Numbered from the stretch's first letter, positions 38,332-48,035 are shown. The stretch is 64,000 nt of DNA from Streptomyces viridochromogenes (GCF_001270495.1 NZ_LGUR01000094.1:101010-165009); one strand, 5' to 3'. A program made the numbers and translations. The notes: a model not told the origin generated them from the letters alone.

Positions 38332-40584
38332 TCAGCGGCCCAGGCGCCCGCGGACCATGCCGACCAGCGAGTTCAGCTCCTCGATCCGCATCCGGCGGGC
38401 GGCGACGAAGAAGATCCCGATCAGCACGGCTCCACCGGCCAGCAGTGCGGCGAACGAGCCGAGAACGCCCTGTCCCAGGGTCTGGGCGATGCCGTAGCAG
38501 GCCGCACCGCTCAGCAGCGCCGCCGGCACCGAGGCGATGCAGAGTCTGGCGTATGTCCGCATCACGCGGGCGCCGTCGAGGTCGCCGCCGAGCTTCTTGC
38601 GCAGTCGGCTCCAGGCGACGCCGACGCCGATCGCGTAGGCCAGGCCGTACGAGGCGGCCATGCCCACCACGGCCCAGCGGGCCGGGATGACGAAGTAGCA
38701 GGCGGCCGACGCGACGGCGTTGACGGCCGCCACGATCACCGTGTTGTAGAAGGGGGTCCGGGTGTCCTCATAGGCGTAGAAGGCGCGCAGGACCACGTAC
38801 TGCACGGAGTACGGAATGAGGCCGAGGCCGAAGGCCATCAGCATGTAGCCCATGTTGGTGGCCTCGCTGGTGCCCGAGGAGCCGAACATCAGCGTGCACA
38901 TCGGGATGCCCAGGCCCAGGAATCCGAAGGCGATGGGGACGATCGCCACCGCCGTCGTGCGCAGCCCCTGGGAGATGTCGTCGCGTACGGCACCGCTGTC
39001 GCCCTCCGCCGCCGAGCGCGAGAGGCGCGGCAGCAGGGCGGCCATCAGGGAGACGGTGATGATGGCCTGCGGCAGACCCCAGATGAGCTGGGCGTTGGCG
39101 TAGGCGGCGAAGCCGGTTCCGTCGACGTCGGAGTCGACTCCGGCGGCGGTGGACAGCTGGGTGACCACGAGGGCACCCGCCTGGTTGGCCAGGACGAAGA
39201 GGATCGTCCACTTGGCGAGCATCGCCGCCTTGCCGAGACCGTGGCCCTTCCAGTCGAAGCGCAGCCGCAGCCGGAAACCCGTCTCACGCAGGTACGGGAT
39301 CATCGCAAGGGCCTGGACGACCAGGCCGAGCAGGACACCGATGCCGAGGAGTCGCTGGCCCTCCGGGGGGATGTTCGTGACGGCCATGCCGGAGCGCTCC
39401 GCGGTGCCGTACACCCAGAGGAACATCCCGAGCGTCACGATGATGACGATGTTGTTCAGGACGGGCGTCCACATCATCGCGCCGAACTTGCCGCGGGCGT
39501 TGAGGATCTGTCCCATCACCACGTGGACGCCCATGAAGAAGATCGAGGGCAGGAAGTAACGGGTGAAGGTGACGGCCACCTCGTTGGCGGCGGGGTCGTT
39601 GGCGACGGGGGTGGACAGGGCCCTGACCAGGAGCGGCGCGCCGAACATCGCGAGTGCGGTGAGTGCGGCGAGCGCCACCATCACCAGGGTCAGCAGGCGG
39701 TTCGCGTAGGCCTCGCCGCCGTCCTCGTCGTCCTTCATGGCACGCACCAGCTGCGGCACGAAGACGGAGTTGAGGCCGCCGCCCACGGTCAGGATGTAGA
39801 TCATCGTCGGCAGCTGGTAGGCGACCTGGAACGAGTCACCCAGCAGGCCGAGGCCCAGTGCCGAGACGATCATCATGGAGCGGACGAACCCGGTGAGCCG
39901 GGACACCATCGTGCCGGCCGCCATCACGGCGCTCGACTTCATCAGTCCTGCGGCCCGCCCGCCCTTCTTCGGCGCGGACGCTGGCGCGGACGCCGGAGCA
40001 GGTGCCTGGGCGGGCGCCGAGGGCTCGGTGGCGGCAGGCGGCGTAGGCCCTTGATACGGCCCCGCCGTGGGCGCCGGGGAAGGCCCCGGAACCGTCGGCG
40101 GCTGGTACTGCGGATGACCGCCCTGCTGCTGGTCCCGGAAGAGGTGCGCGAAGGCGTCGTGCTCGGGGCGCTCCTCGGCGGAGTGCGAGACGAGGTCGTC
40201 GACGCCCACGTACTGGGTCGTGCGGGGGTCGTCGCCGTACGGCAGGTACTGGGTCGGGCCCTCCGGCTCGGGCGCCGGGGTCTGCGCCCACACGTGCGGG
40301 TCGGGGGCGTACGGCGACTGGGGCGGCTGGGCGTAGAGCGACTCGGGCGGCTGGTACGTGCCCGGTGGGGGCGGCGGGTGGGCGGCGCGGTCGTACAGCG
40401 CCTCGGCGACCGGGTCCTGGGCGGAGAGGTCCTGCGCCCGGTAGGGGTCCTGGTCGTAGGCGTCCTGGAGGTACATGTCCGCGGGGTGTTGCGGCGGTAC
40501 CTGGCCGTGCTCGGGCGGCGGGCCCTCGGGGTGCCCCGTGGGGCCCGCGGGCTGGCCGCGGTCACCGTCGTACGGCGCGTTCAT
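38332..40584 (-). CDS. murJ: Lipid II flippase MurJ (MviN)
   Basis: A 750-aa protein. The first 210 residues are cytoplasmic, rich in Pro, Gln and Tyr (YLQDAYDQDPYRAQDLSAQD, YQPPESLYAQPPQSPYAPDP); the rest is a MATE-fold flippase with about 14 membrane segments, starting SSAVMAAGTMVSRLTGFVRS and holding the conserved arginine in that helix. It moves lipid II across the membrane for peptidoglycan synthesis. The long N-terminus is typical in actinobacteria and could interact with the pseudokinase. The ATG at 40584 is 45 bases after the DUF6049 stop. Confidence 0.95.
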   Translation of the reverse strand: MNAPYDGDRGQPAGPTGHPEGPPPEHGQVPPQHPADMYLQDAYDQDPYRAQDLSAQDPVAEALYDRAAHPPPPPGTYQPPESLYAQPPQSPYAPDPHVWAQTPAPEPEGPTQYLPYGDDPRTTQYVGVDDLVSHSAEERPEHDAFAHLFRDQQQGGHPQYQPPTVPGPSPAPTAGPYQGPTPPAATEPSAPAQAPAPASAPASAPKKGGRAAGLMKSSAVMAAGTMVSRLTGFVRSMMIVSALGLGLLGDSFQVAYQLPTMIYILTVGGGLNSVFVPQLVRAMKDDEDGGEAYANRLLTLVMVALAALTALAMFGAPLLVRALSTPVANDPAANEVAVTFTRYFLPSIFFMGVHVVMGQILNARGKFGAMMWTPVLNNIVIIVTLGMFLWVYGTAERSGMAVTNIPPEGQRLLGIGVLLGLVVQALAMIPYLRETGFRLRLRFDWKGHGLGKAAMLAKWTILFVLANQAGALVVTQLSTAAGVDSDVDGTGFAAYANAQLIWGLPQAIITVSLMAALLPRLSRSAAEGDSGAVRDDISQGLRTTAVAIVPIAFGFLGLGIPMCTLMFGSSGTSEATNMGYMLMAFGLGLIPYSVQYVVLRAFYAYEDTRTPFYNTVIVAAVNAVASAACYFVIPARWAVVGMAASYGLAYAIGVGVAWSRLRKKLGGDLDGARVMRTYARLCIASVPAALLSGAACYGIAQTLGQGVLGSFAALLAGGAVLIGIFFVAARRMRIEELNSLVGMVRGRLGR

Positions 40585-40629
40585 GGTTACCCCACCTCAT
40601 CGTCCCGGGCCCACCGGCCACGACATCGC

Positions 40630-43038
40630 TCAACGGTCCACTCTCTCACCCGTGCCGGACGGGTCGGCGCTTTCCGCTGCGGTGTCCGGTGCAGGGTCAC
40701 TCGGCTGCTCCGGGGCGTCTGCCCGGGTACCGGTGTCCGACTCTTCCTTGCGGAGTTCCTCGGGCGTGAGACCGTGCCCGGGGCCTTCCGGGTTCTCCGG
40801 ATCGCCGTCGGATTCGCTCGCCTCCTGGGAACCGTCCTCCTCGGCCGCGCGGGCCGCCGCGCGCTTGCGCTGCGTGTACATACGGAATCCGGCGAGGACG
40901 AGCAGAAGGAAACCGCCGCCGATGACCAGCATCACGGTGGCCGTGAACTCGGTGACCTTCACGTCGAAGGTGACGGGTGCGCCGTAGCGCTGGCCGTCCT
41001 CCGTGAACAGCTGGGCGACGACCCTGGCCTGGCCGTTGGCCTGAGCCGACGTGGTGAACTTCACGGTCTGGCTGTGTCCGCCGGAGACCGTGACGCGTTG
41101 TTCGTCGAAGGACTCGCCGCCGATCTCGAGGCGCCGCGGGCTCTGCGAGGTGAGCCGCAGCACCAGGTGATCGACGCCCTGGACGAGATTGTTCTGCACG
41201 GTCACGGGGATCATGGCACTGCGGCCGGAGAGCTTGGTCTCCGACTTCTCGATCAGCGTGACCTGCCCGGCCAACGAGTCGACGTAGGCCTCGATGCCGT
41301 TGCGGTAGTCCGCTGCCTCCGCGGAGCGGCCGCGCCACGACGTGGACATCTCGCGGTTCATGGCCCGCCCGAAGGGGGTCACCACCCGGGACTGCTTGGT
41401 GAGGATCACCTTGAACTTGTCGAGCTTGTCCTGTGTCGTGGCGACCTGCTCGAAGGCCGATCGCGGCAGCTGCTGCTTGCGCAGCGAAGACGGGTAGGTG
41501 GAGGCCGCCGGCACCTTCGTGGTGGCGCTGGAGTCCGGCTTGGCCGTGGCCGCGGTCGTGAGGTCCTGGGACTGGGACCACGTGCCGTCCTGGAGCGCCG
41601 AGACCGCCTCGGCCATCGCCTGGGCCTGGCTCGTCGTCGGCATCCGCTGTGGGGCTACGACGATGCTGCGCTGCTTGTTCGTCTGGAGGTCGAGGGCCAG
41701 GCTCTGGGCCAGGAACCTCTGCACGGCGAGCGTCGAACTCGATGCCTTCGTCAGGTTGCCCTGGAATGCCGTCGACATCCGTGCGTCCGCGACGACCGCC
41801 GTCGTACCGCCGCCGATGGGGCGGGCCGCGGAGGGCGTGTAGGGCAGGCCGCCCGTCTCCACGAGGCTGTCGTTGCGAGCGATCACCTTGTCCGCGCCGG
41901 CGGAGGTGGCGACCTTGACGATGGACGGGTCGACGGCGCCGTTCACCGGCCAGGCGAAGTCGGTGGTCGGCTGCACGTGGAGGATCGAGTCGACCGTGTC
42001 GGCGGCGACGTCGGTGGCCTCCTTGAGGTGGTTCAGGGAACCGGTGACGTTGGTGCCGTTGTGCGCCAGGGAGGCCAGGTCGGGGTCGGCGAAGGGCAGG
42101 GCGACGACTTCCTTGTCCTGCACCGCCTCCTGCAGTTCGGCCAGCCACTGCGCGGCGACCGTCCGATAGCCGCCCGGCCTGGTCGTATCGCCCTCGCCCT
42201 GGACGCGATAGCTCTCTGTCATGGCATCCACAGAGGCCAGCAGGTCGGGGTCGATCACCCAGGTGATGTCGAGCTTCTTGCCCAGCGACACGAGCTGCTG
42301 CAGTCGGCCGCCCGGGGAGATCTCCTTGGCGAGGTCGTCATCACGGAAGACCGGTGTCTGTGACTCGTCCGACCCCGTCTGCGCGGTCATGTGGGAGGAG
42401 GAGACGAGCGGCCACAGAACGGTCGTCCGGGTCTTCGTGCCGGCTTCGTCTGGCTGCCATGGCAGGAACGTCCGCTGGATGCCGAGCACCTGGTCCCACG
42501 GCTGAGCGGACGTCTCGCCGGACAGCGAGACGGCGAACTGGTAGACCCCGTCCTCTCCCAGGTCCAGCTTGTCGACCGGCACGGAGATGCTGAAGGGCTG
42601 GGAGACGCCTGGAGTGAGCTTGGAGAACTCCTGGGAGTATTTTCCGCCCACCGGGGCTCCGTCGAGGCCCTCCTGGTAGCTGGTACGCGCGGCGACCGTG
42701 TCGATGGCCGAGCGGGTGTTCAGGGGCGCCCCCAGGCGCAGGTCCACCTGTGCTTTCGTGACCGCCTGCTTGCCCTGGTTGGTCACCGTGCCGGACACGG
42801 TCAACGTGTCGCCGTCACCGGGGACGGTGGGAGTGAGCGAGTCCACAGCGACAGCCACCGAGCCCGAGCCGGAAGCGGCCTTCAAGGAGTCCTGCCCGGC
42901 GGCGTACGTCGGGGCGGGGGCGGACAGCTGGAGCATGCCTGCCAGCAGAGGCGCCCCGGCGAGCAGTGCTCCGGTGCGCCGCATCCACCGGCGGGCAGGT
43001 GAGGGAGTCATCCCCTGGAAGTCTGCCGCCTCGGCCAC
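40630..43038 (-). CDS. DUF6049 family secreted/membrane protein
   Basis: An 802-aa extracytoplasmic protein with a signal peptide (GALLAGAPLLAGMLQLSAPA, about 22-46), a beta-sandwich domain after it (VDSLTPTVPGDGDTLTVSGT), a central deacetylase-like barrel region (LDITWVIDPDLLASVDAMTE), another beta domain, a membrane helix near residue 705 (VMLVIGGGFLLLVLAGFRMY) and an acidic cytoplasmic tail. It matches mycobacterial Rv3909, the gene beside mviN. Its function is unknown, but the constant pairing suggests a link to cell-wall assembly. GTG start at 43038; an ATG nine codons on is possible. Confidence 0.88.
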   Translation of the reverse strand: MAEAADFQGMTPSPARRWMRRTGALLAGAPLLAGMLQLSAPAPTYAAGQDSLKAASGSGSVAVAVDSLTPTVPGDGDTLTVSGTVTNQGKQAVTKAQVDLRLGAPLNTRSAIDTVAARTSYQEGLDGAPVGGKYSQEFSKLTPGVSQPFSISVPVDKLDLGEDGVYQFAVSLSGETSAQPWDQVLGIQRTFLPWQPDEAGTKTRTTVLWPLVSSSHMTAQTGSDESQTPVFRDDDLAKEISPGGRLQQLVSLGKKLDITWVIDPDLLASVDAMTESYRVQGEGDTTRPGGYRTVAAQWLAELQEAVQDKEVVALPFADPDLASLAHNGTNVTGSLNHLKEATDVAADTVDSILHVQPTTDFAWPVNGAVDPSIVKVATSAGADKVIARNDSLVETGGLPYTPSAARPIGGGTTAVVADARMSTAFQGNLTKASSSTLAVQRFLAQSLALDLQTNKQRSIVVAPQRMPTTSQAQAMAEAVSALQDGTWSQSQDLTTAATAKPDSSATTKVPAASTYPSSLRKQQLPRSAFEQVATTQDKLDKFKVILTKQSRVVTPFGRAMNREMSTSWRGRSAEAADYRNGIEAYVDSLAGQVTLIEKSETKLSGRSAMIPVTVQNNLVQGVDHLVLRLTSQSPRRLEIGGESFDEQRVTVSGGHSQTVKFTTSAQANGQARVVAQLFTEDGQRYGAPVTFDVKVTEFTATVMLVIGGGFLLLVLAGFRMYTQRKRAAARAAEEDGSQEASESDGDPENPEGPGHGLTPEELRKEESDTGTRADAPEQPSDPAPDTAAESADPSGTGERVDR

Positions 43039-43308
43039 GCGCTCGCCCGTCCCTCGTCGTCGTCAGTGGTCGTCGGAATGTGCGTCCACGCATGGTAACG
43101 ATGCGCGCTGAGGGGAAGTGCCGCGGTCTCCACCACAAGATCGGTTCGGACCGTCGTCGTGTCCCGTATGTGCCCCTATAAAGGGGAGCGTTTTCGTACG
43201 TCGCAAGGGCAGGCATTGTGCGTGTATTGACGGAGCTGTCTGTGCCCTCGGATGTGCACCTTTAATGGAGGCGCTCCCGGTCGCCCGGGCCACGTACCCT
43301 CTTTTGTT
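43039..43308. promoter_or_regulatory. Divergent region DUF6049 / cca, with a leaderless-type promoter
   Basis: A TACCCT -10-like word (43295-43300) lies nine bases before the GTG of cca, and there is no ribosome-binding site, so the cca mRNA is probably leaderless. No other gene is seen. Confidence 0.5.
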
Positions 43309-44781
43309 GTGCCGAACGCCAACGAAGACAAGCCCAGCGCCCTGAGTCAGGCGCAGCACCGTGCGGTGAGTGAACTGCTGCGGGTTGCCCCTGTCGCCGA
43401 CGACCTCGCCCGCCGTTTCCAGGAGGCCGGGTTCTCACTCGCCCTGGTCGGCGGGTCGGTCCGGGACGCGCTGCTCGGCCGGCTCGGCAATGACCTGGAC
43501 TTCACGACCGATGCCCGTCCCGAGGACGTGTTGAAGATCGTGCGCCCGTGGGCGGATGCCGTGTGGGAGGTCGGTATCGCTTTCGGTACGGTCGGCGTAC
43601 AGAAGGAAGCCCGCGTCGGCGACGCTGATCGGTGCTTTCAGATCGAGGTGACCACCTACCGATCGGAGGCGTACGACCGGACCTCGCGCAAGCCCGAGGT
43701 GTCGTACGGCGATTCGATCGAGGAGGACCTCGTCCGGCGTGACTTCACCGTGAACGCGATGGCCGTCGCGCTTCCGGAGAAGGAGTTCGTCGACCCGCAC
43801 GGCGGTCTGGAGGACCTGTCGGAGCGTGTGTTGCGTACGCCGGGCACTCCCGAGGAGTCCTTCTCGGACGACCCGCTGCGCATGATGCGGGCGGCGCGCT
43901 TCGCGGCACAGCTCGACTTCGAGGTGGCTCCCGAGGTCGTCGCGGCCATGAAGGACATGTCCGGCCGTATCGAGATCGTCTCGGCGGAGCGGGTGCGGGA
44001 CGAGCTGAACAAGATGATTCTCTCGGGCCACCCACGCAAGGGTTTGGCCCTGCTGGTCGACACCGGGCTGGCCGACCACGTGCTGCCCGAGCTGCCGGCT
44101 CTGCGTCTGGAGAGCGACGAGCACCACCGGCACAAGGACGTGTACGAGCACACGCTGATCGTTCTGGAGCAGGCGATGGCGTTGGAGGAGGAGGGGCCCG
44201 ACCTGACCCTCCGGCTGGCCGCGCTGCTCCACGACATCGGCAAGCCCCGCACGCGCCGCTTCGAGAAGGACGGCCGGGTCTCGTTCCATCACCACGAGGT
44301 GGTCGGCGCGAAGATGACGAAGAAGCGCATGACCGCGCTGAAGTACTCCAACGAGCTGGTGAAGGACGTCTCACGTCTGGTCGAACTCCACCTGCGGTTC
44401 CACGGCTACGGCACGGGAGAGTGGACGGACTCCGCAGTTCGCCGCTATGTCCGTGACGCAGGCCCGCTCCTGGACCGCCTCCACAAGCTGACCCGCTCAG
44501 ACTGCACCACGCGTAACAAGCGCAAGGCGGCCGCGTTGTCCCGTGCTTACGACGGACTGGAGGAGCGGATCGCTCAGCTCCAGGAGCAGGAGGAACTGGA
44601 CGCCATCCGCCCCGACCTCGACGGCAACCAGATCATGGAGATCCTCGGTGTCGGGCCAGGGCCGGTCATCGGGCGGGCGTACAAGCACATGCTGGAGCTG
44701 CGGCTGGAGAACGGGCCGATGGGGCCCGACGAGGCAGCGGCGGCGCTCAAGGAATGGTGGGCGCAGGAGTCGGAGGCCTGA
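43309..44781 (+). CDS. cca: CCA tRNA nucleotidyltransferase with HD domain
   Basis: A 490-aa enzyme that adds the 3' CCA to tRNAs; both tRNAs of the window lack an encoded CCA. The head domain is LALVGGSVRDALLGRLGNDL with DFTTDA (G-G-S-V-R-D and the D-x-D pair); then RRDFTVNAMAV, and the HD domain LRLAALLHDIGKPRTRRF. The GTG at 43309 (MPNANEDKPSALSQAQ) lacks a ribosome site, which suggests a leaderless mRNA. Divergent from DUF6049, as pcnA/Rv3907 is from Rv3909 in M. tuberculosis. Confidence 0.96.
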   Translation: MPNANEDKPSALSQAQHRAVSELLRVAPVADDLARRFQEAGFSLALVGGSVRDALLGRLGNDLDFTTDARPEDVLKIVRPWADAVWEVGIAFGTVGVQKEARVGDADRCFQIEVTTYRSEAYDRTSRKPEVSYGDSIEEDLVRRDFTVNAMAVALPEKEFVDPHGGLEDLSERVLRTPGTPEESFSDDPLRMMRAARFAAQLDFEVAPEVVAAMKDMSGRIEIVSAERVRDELNKMILSGHPRKGLALLVDTGLADHVLPELPALRLESDEHHRHKDVYEHTLIVLEQAMALEEEGPDLTLRLAALLHDIGKPRTRRFEKDGRVSFHHHEVVGAKMTKKRMTALKYSNELVKDVSRLVELHLRFHGYGTGEWTDSAVRRYVRDAGPLLDRLHKLTRSDCTTRNKRKAAALSRAYDGLEERIAQLQEQEELDAIRPDLDGNQIMEILGVGPGPVIGRAYKHMLELRLENGPMGPDEAAAALKEWWAQESEA

Positions 44782-44796
44782 ATCGAGCCGACACGC

Positions 44797-44840
44797 GAAG
44801 AGCGGCGCCATGTTTCACGTGAAACATGGCGCCGCTCTTC
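44797..44840. terminator. 44-bp perfect palindrome with parS at its centre (convergent terminator)
   Basis: GAAGAGCGGCGCCAT and its complement flank an exact parS (44812-44825), making a 22-bp perfect inverted repeat without a spacer. It lies between the convergent cca and LppU genes, 15 bases after cca. As RNA it would form a strong hairpin in both directions; as DNA it holds a parS. Confidence 0.9.
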
Positions 44841-44843
44841 GAT

Positions 44844-44857
44844 GTTTCACGTGAAAC
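44844..44857. other. parS site (exact)
   Basis: GTTTCACGTGAAAC, exact, 32 bases (start to start) from the parS inside the palindrome. Confidence 0.95.
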
Positions 44858-44901
44858 GACGACGCGTGCAACGACGGCCGCCAGAAGCAGCCTGAGTCAG
44901 A

Positions 44902-45423
44902 TCAGACGCTCTTGAGGCACAGCAGGAACTCGTCGTCGCTGGTGCCCGTCTTCATCGTCTCGGTGTAGAAGCTGGTGGCCCCCTCGACCTTGCCGCACTC
45001 GGTCTCGGCGGTGAGCTGCGTGTAGTGACCCTTGACCTTCTTGAGCACCTTCACCTCGGCGTCGGAGGAGGAGCAGTCCACGACCTCCAGGGCGTCGTCC
45101 GATACGGACGACGACGGGGCCTTCAGGCAGTCGCCCACGGCGGCGTTCTTGGCGTCGTCCTGGCTCATTATGTAGCCGACGATCATCATGCCGGCGACGA
45201 TCACAACGGCGCCGACGGTCTTGATCGTCTTGAAGCTGACCCTGCGACCCGGCTGCTGTGGCGGAACCGGCGCATACGGCGCCGCGCCCTGCTGGGGGAA
45301 CCCGGGCTGGCCCGGCTGCTGCGGGTAGCCACCCTGGGGCGGGTACGGTGCCTGGGCCTGGGGCTGGCCGTACGGGTTCTGGCCCTGGGCGAACGGGTTG
45401 CCCTGGGGCGGCGGAGTGGTCAC
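44902..45423 (-). CDS. LppU/SCO3897 family membrane protein
   Basis: A 173-aa protein. Residues 1-62 are a cytoplasmic Pro/Gln/Gly/Tyr-rich tract (NPYGQPQAQAPYPPQGGYPQ). One membrane segment (TVGAVVIVAGMMIVGYIM, about 70-88) leads to an outer domain with four cysteines (GDCLKAP, VVDCSS, ETECGK, LLCLKS), likely two disulfides. The architecture and the place beside cca fit the LppU/SCO3897 family; no function is known. GTG start. Confidence 0.9.
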   Translation of the reverse strand: MTTPPPQGNPFAQGQNPYGQPQAQAPYPPQGGYPQQPGQPGFPQQGAAPYAPVPPQQPGRRVSFKTIKTVGAVVIVAGMMIVGYIMSQDDAKNAAVGDCLKAPSSSVSDDALEVVDCSSSDAEVKVLKKVKGHYTQLTAETECGKVEGATSFYTETMKTGTSDDEFLLCLKSV

Positions 45424-45533
45424 TTGGGGATCCCCCTAGAACGTGGGTGCGTGGCGCGAACTAAGCGCGGAAATAAGACGCACGTAAGTTACCGGTCCCC
45501 TCTGACACCGGAGTCGCCAGGAGTGGCTCTGTG

Positions 45534-46811
45534 TCATTGATGTGACACGGACTGGCGTTCAAAGCGGGCCATAGTCGCAGCAACTGCCGCGTAGATAACG
45601 GCGACTGTGACCACGAGCGGCACGGAGCGGCCGTCCGGCGGCAGCATCAGGGCGGCTACACCTGCGGCGCCGACGAAGGCGACGTTGAACAGCACGTCGT
45701 AGACGGAGAAGATCCGGCCACGGAAGCCGTCCTCGACCGAGGACTGCACGATCGTGTCCGTCGCGATCTTCGCCCCCTGGGTCGTCAGGCCCAGCACGAA
45801 TGCCGCCACCAGCATGGGAGTTGCGGCGAACGGGAGGCCGAGTGCGGGCACCAGGAGCGCGGCGGCCCCCGCGCACACGGCGATCCAGACGCCCGAGCCC
45901 AGCCGTCCCACAGCCCAAGGGGTCGCCACCGCCGCAGTGAAGAAGCCGGCGGCCGACATCGCCAACGCCAGCCCCAGCAATGCGAGTCCGTCATCGGCGT
46001 TCGAAGAGAAGGCGTACCGGCAGAGCATCAGCAGCATGACCAGCAGGGCGCCGTAGCAGAAGCGCATCAGGGTCATCGTGAACAGAGCCCAGGCGGCCTC
46101 TCGGCGAGGCGGGGTGGCGAGATGACGTACGCCCGCCGCCAGGTCGCGCGCTGTGCCGGACAGGGCCGCCGCGAGCCCCGGCTGCACCAACTCGCGATCG
46201 GGGCCGAGCAGTTCCGGTGACATGCGCAGCGACGCCAGCCCTGCGCACAGGTACAGCACGGCTCCCAGAAGGACCACGGCCGCATCGGAGTCCCACGCCA
46301 CCAGCCGTACGACGAAGGCCAGGCCGGCGCCCGCGGCCGCGGCGAGCGTTCCGGCGGTCGGGGAAAGGGAGTTGGCGATCACGAGCCGCTCTTCGTCGAC
46401 GACGCGCGGCAGTGCCGCGGACAGGCCGGACAGGACGAAGCGGTTGACGGCGGTGACGCACAGGGCGGAGACGTAGAAGAGCCAGTCCGGGACTTCGGTG
46501 ATGATCAGGGCGGCCGTCGCCGAGGCCAGTACGGTGCGCGACAAGCTGCCGTAAAGCAGCACCTGGCGGCGGCGCCAGCGGTCCAGGAGGACGCCGGAGA
46601 AGGGGCCCACCAGGGAGTACGGCAGGAGCAGTACCGCCATCGCGGAGGCGATCGCGGCGGCCGAGGTCTGTTTCTCCGGGGAGAAGACGACGTAGGTGGC
46701 GAGCGCGGTCTGGTAGACGCCGTCCGCGCCCTGCGAGAGCAGACGTACGACGAGCAGGCGCCGGAAGTTCCGGAAGCGCAGCAGGACCCGCAGGTCGCGT
46801 ACGACGGACAT
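45534..46811 (-). CDS. MFS transporter
   Basis: A 425-aa permease with about 12 membrane segments. The loop between helices 2 and 3 is GPFSGVLLDRWRRRQVLLYG, a standard MFS motif (GxxxDRxxRR). It resembles the drug-efflux-like actinobacterial class (MFS_3) with no closely known substrate. The ATG at 46811 has GAGG nine bases upstream; a GTG five codons earlier has none. It lies after ino1 on the same strand with a hairpin between them. Confidence 0.88.
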   Translation of the reverse strand: MSVVRDLRVLLRFRNFRRLLVVRLLSQGADGVYQTALATYVVFSPEKQTSAAAIASAMAVLLLPYSLVGPFSGVLLDRWRRRQVLLYGSLSRTVLASATAALIITEVPDWLFYVSALCVTAVNRFVLSGLSAALPRVVDEERLVIANSLSPTAGTLAAAAGAGLAFVVRLVAWDSDAAVVLLGAVLYLCAGLASLRMSPELLGPDRELVQPGLAAALSGTARDLAAGVRHLATPPRREAAWALFTMTLMRFCYGALLVMLLMLCRYAFSSNADDGLALLGLALAMSAAGFFTAAVATPWAVGRLGSGVWIAVCAGAAALLVPALGLPFAATPMLVAAFVLGLTTQGAKIATDTIVQSSVEDGFRGRIFSVYDVLFNVAFVGAAGVAALMLPPDGRSVPLVVTVAVIYAAVAATMARFERQSVSHQ

Positions 46812-46833
46812 GGGGCACAGCCTCACATATGGG

Positions 46834-46868
46834 GAGGGTCCCCGGGCGGTACAACCCCGGGGACCCTC
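46834..46868 (-). terminator. Terminator of padR-ino1
   Basis: GAGGGTCCCCGGG pairs with CCCGGGGACCCTC, about 40 bases after the ino1 stop. Confidence 0.8.
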
Positions 46869-46908
46869 AACAGCTCTGGCAGGAGCGTTCTAGTGCGGCG
46901 CCGTCGGC

Positions 46909-47991
46909 TTAGCGCTCGACCTCGCCCTTGATGAACTTCTCGACGTTCGTGCGCGCCTCGTCGTCGAAGTACTGGACCGGCGGGGACTTCATGAAGTAGC
47001 TCGACGCCGACAGGATCGGGCCGCCGATGCCGCGGTCCTTGGCGATCTTCGCGGCGCGCAGGGCGTCGATGATGACGCCGGCGGAGTTCGGGGAGTCCCA
47101 GACCTCGAGCTTGTACTCCAGGTTCAGCGGGACGTCACCGAAGGCGCGGCCCTCGAGGCGGACGTAGGCCCACTTGCGGTCGTCGAGCCAGGCAACGTAG
47201 TCGGACGGGCCGATGTGGACGTTCTTCTCGCCGAGTTCACGGTCGGGGATCTGCGAGGTGACGGCCTGCGTCTTGGAGATCTTCTTGGACTCCAGGCGGT
47301 CGCGCTCGAGCATGTTCTTGAAGTCCATGTTGCCGCCGACGTTCAGCTGCATCGTGCGGTCCAGGACGACACCGCGGTCCTCGAACAGCTTCGCCATGAC
47401 GCGGTGCGTGATCGTGGCACCGACCTGGGACTTGATGTCGTCGCCGACGATCGGGACGCCCGCCTCGGTGAACTTGTCCGCCCACTCCTTCGTACCGGCG
47501 ATGAAGACCGGCAGGGCGTTGACGAAGGCGACCTTGGCGTCGATGGCGCACTGGGCGTAGAACTTCGCCGCGTCCTCGGAGCCCACGGGCAGGTAGCAGA
47601 CGAGGACGTCGACCTGCTTGTCCTTGAGGATCTGGACGACGTCGACCGGGGTCTCGGCAGACTCCTCGATGGTCTCGCGGTAGTACTTGCCGAGGCCGTC
47701 GAGGGTGTGGCCGCGCTGGACGGTCACGCCGGTGCGCGGCACGTCGCAGATCTTGATGGTGTTGTTCTCGCTGGCGCCGATGGCGTCCGCGAGGTCGAGG
47801 CCGACCTTCTTCGCGTCGACATCGAAGGCGGCGACGAACTCGACGTCACGGACGTGGTACTCGCCGAACTGGACATGCATCAGGCCGGGGACCTTGGACG
47901 CCGGGTCGGCGTCCTTGTAGTACTCGACTCCCTGAACCAGCGACGCGGCGCAGTTGCCGACGCCGACGACGGCTACGCGAACCGAACCCAT
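46909..47991 (-). CDS. ino1: Inositol-3-phosphate synthase (actinobacterial type)
   Basis: A 360-aa NAD-dependent enzyme that converts glucose 6-phosphate to inositol 3-phosphate, the first step to phosphatidylinositol and mycothiol. It shows the NAD motif [20 protein letters not shown], then [32 protein letters not shown] and [20 protein letters not shown], all typical. The ATG at 47991 gives [10 protein letters not shown]. It follows the padR gene by 44 bases, so it is probably controlled by it. Confidence 0.95.
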   Translation of the reverse strand: MGSVRVAVVGVGNCAASLVQGVEYYKDADPASKVPGLMHVQFGEYHVRDVEFVAAFDVDAKKVGLDLADAIGASENNTIKICDVPRTGVTVQRGHTLDGLGKYYRETIEESAETPVDVVQILKDKQVDVLVCYLPVGSEDAAKFYAQCAIDAKVAFVNALPVFIAGTKEWADKFTEAGVPIVGDDIKSQVGATITHRVMAKLFEDRGVVLDRTMQLNVGGNMDFKNMLERDRLESKKISKTQAVTSQIPDRELGEKNVHIGPSDYVAWLDDRKWAYVRLEGRAFGDVPLNLEYKLEVWDSPNSAGVIIDALRAAKIAKDRGIGGPILSASSYFMKSPPVQYFDDEARTNVEKFIKGEVER

Positions 47992-48035
47992 TCCGGTTGC
48001 TCCCTGTGTGTACGAGTGAGGCCCTGACTGGGCTC

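Noticed and set aside
38155..42363. A 1402-codon open frame on the plus strand opposite the pseudokinase, murJ and DUF6049 genes
   Set aside because: It is the shadow of three well-recognised minus-strand genes. High GC leaves antisense frames open; its product is Arg/Val/Gly-rich low-complexity sequence with no domain.
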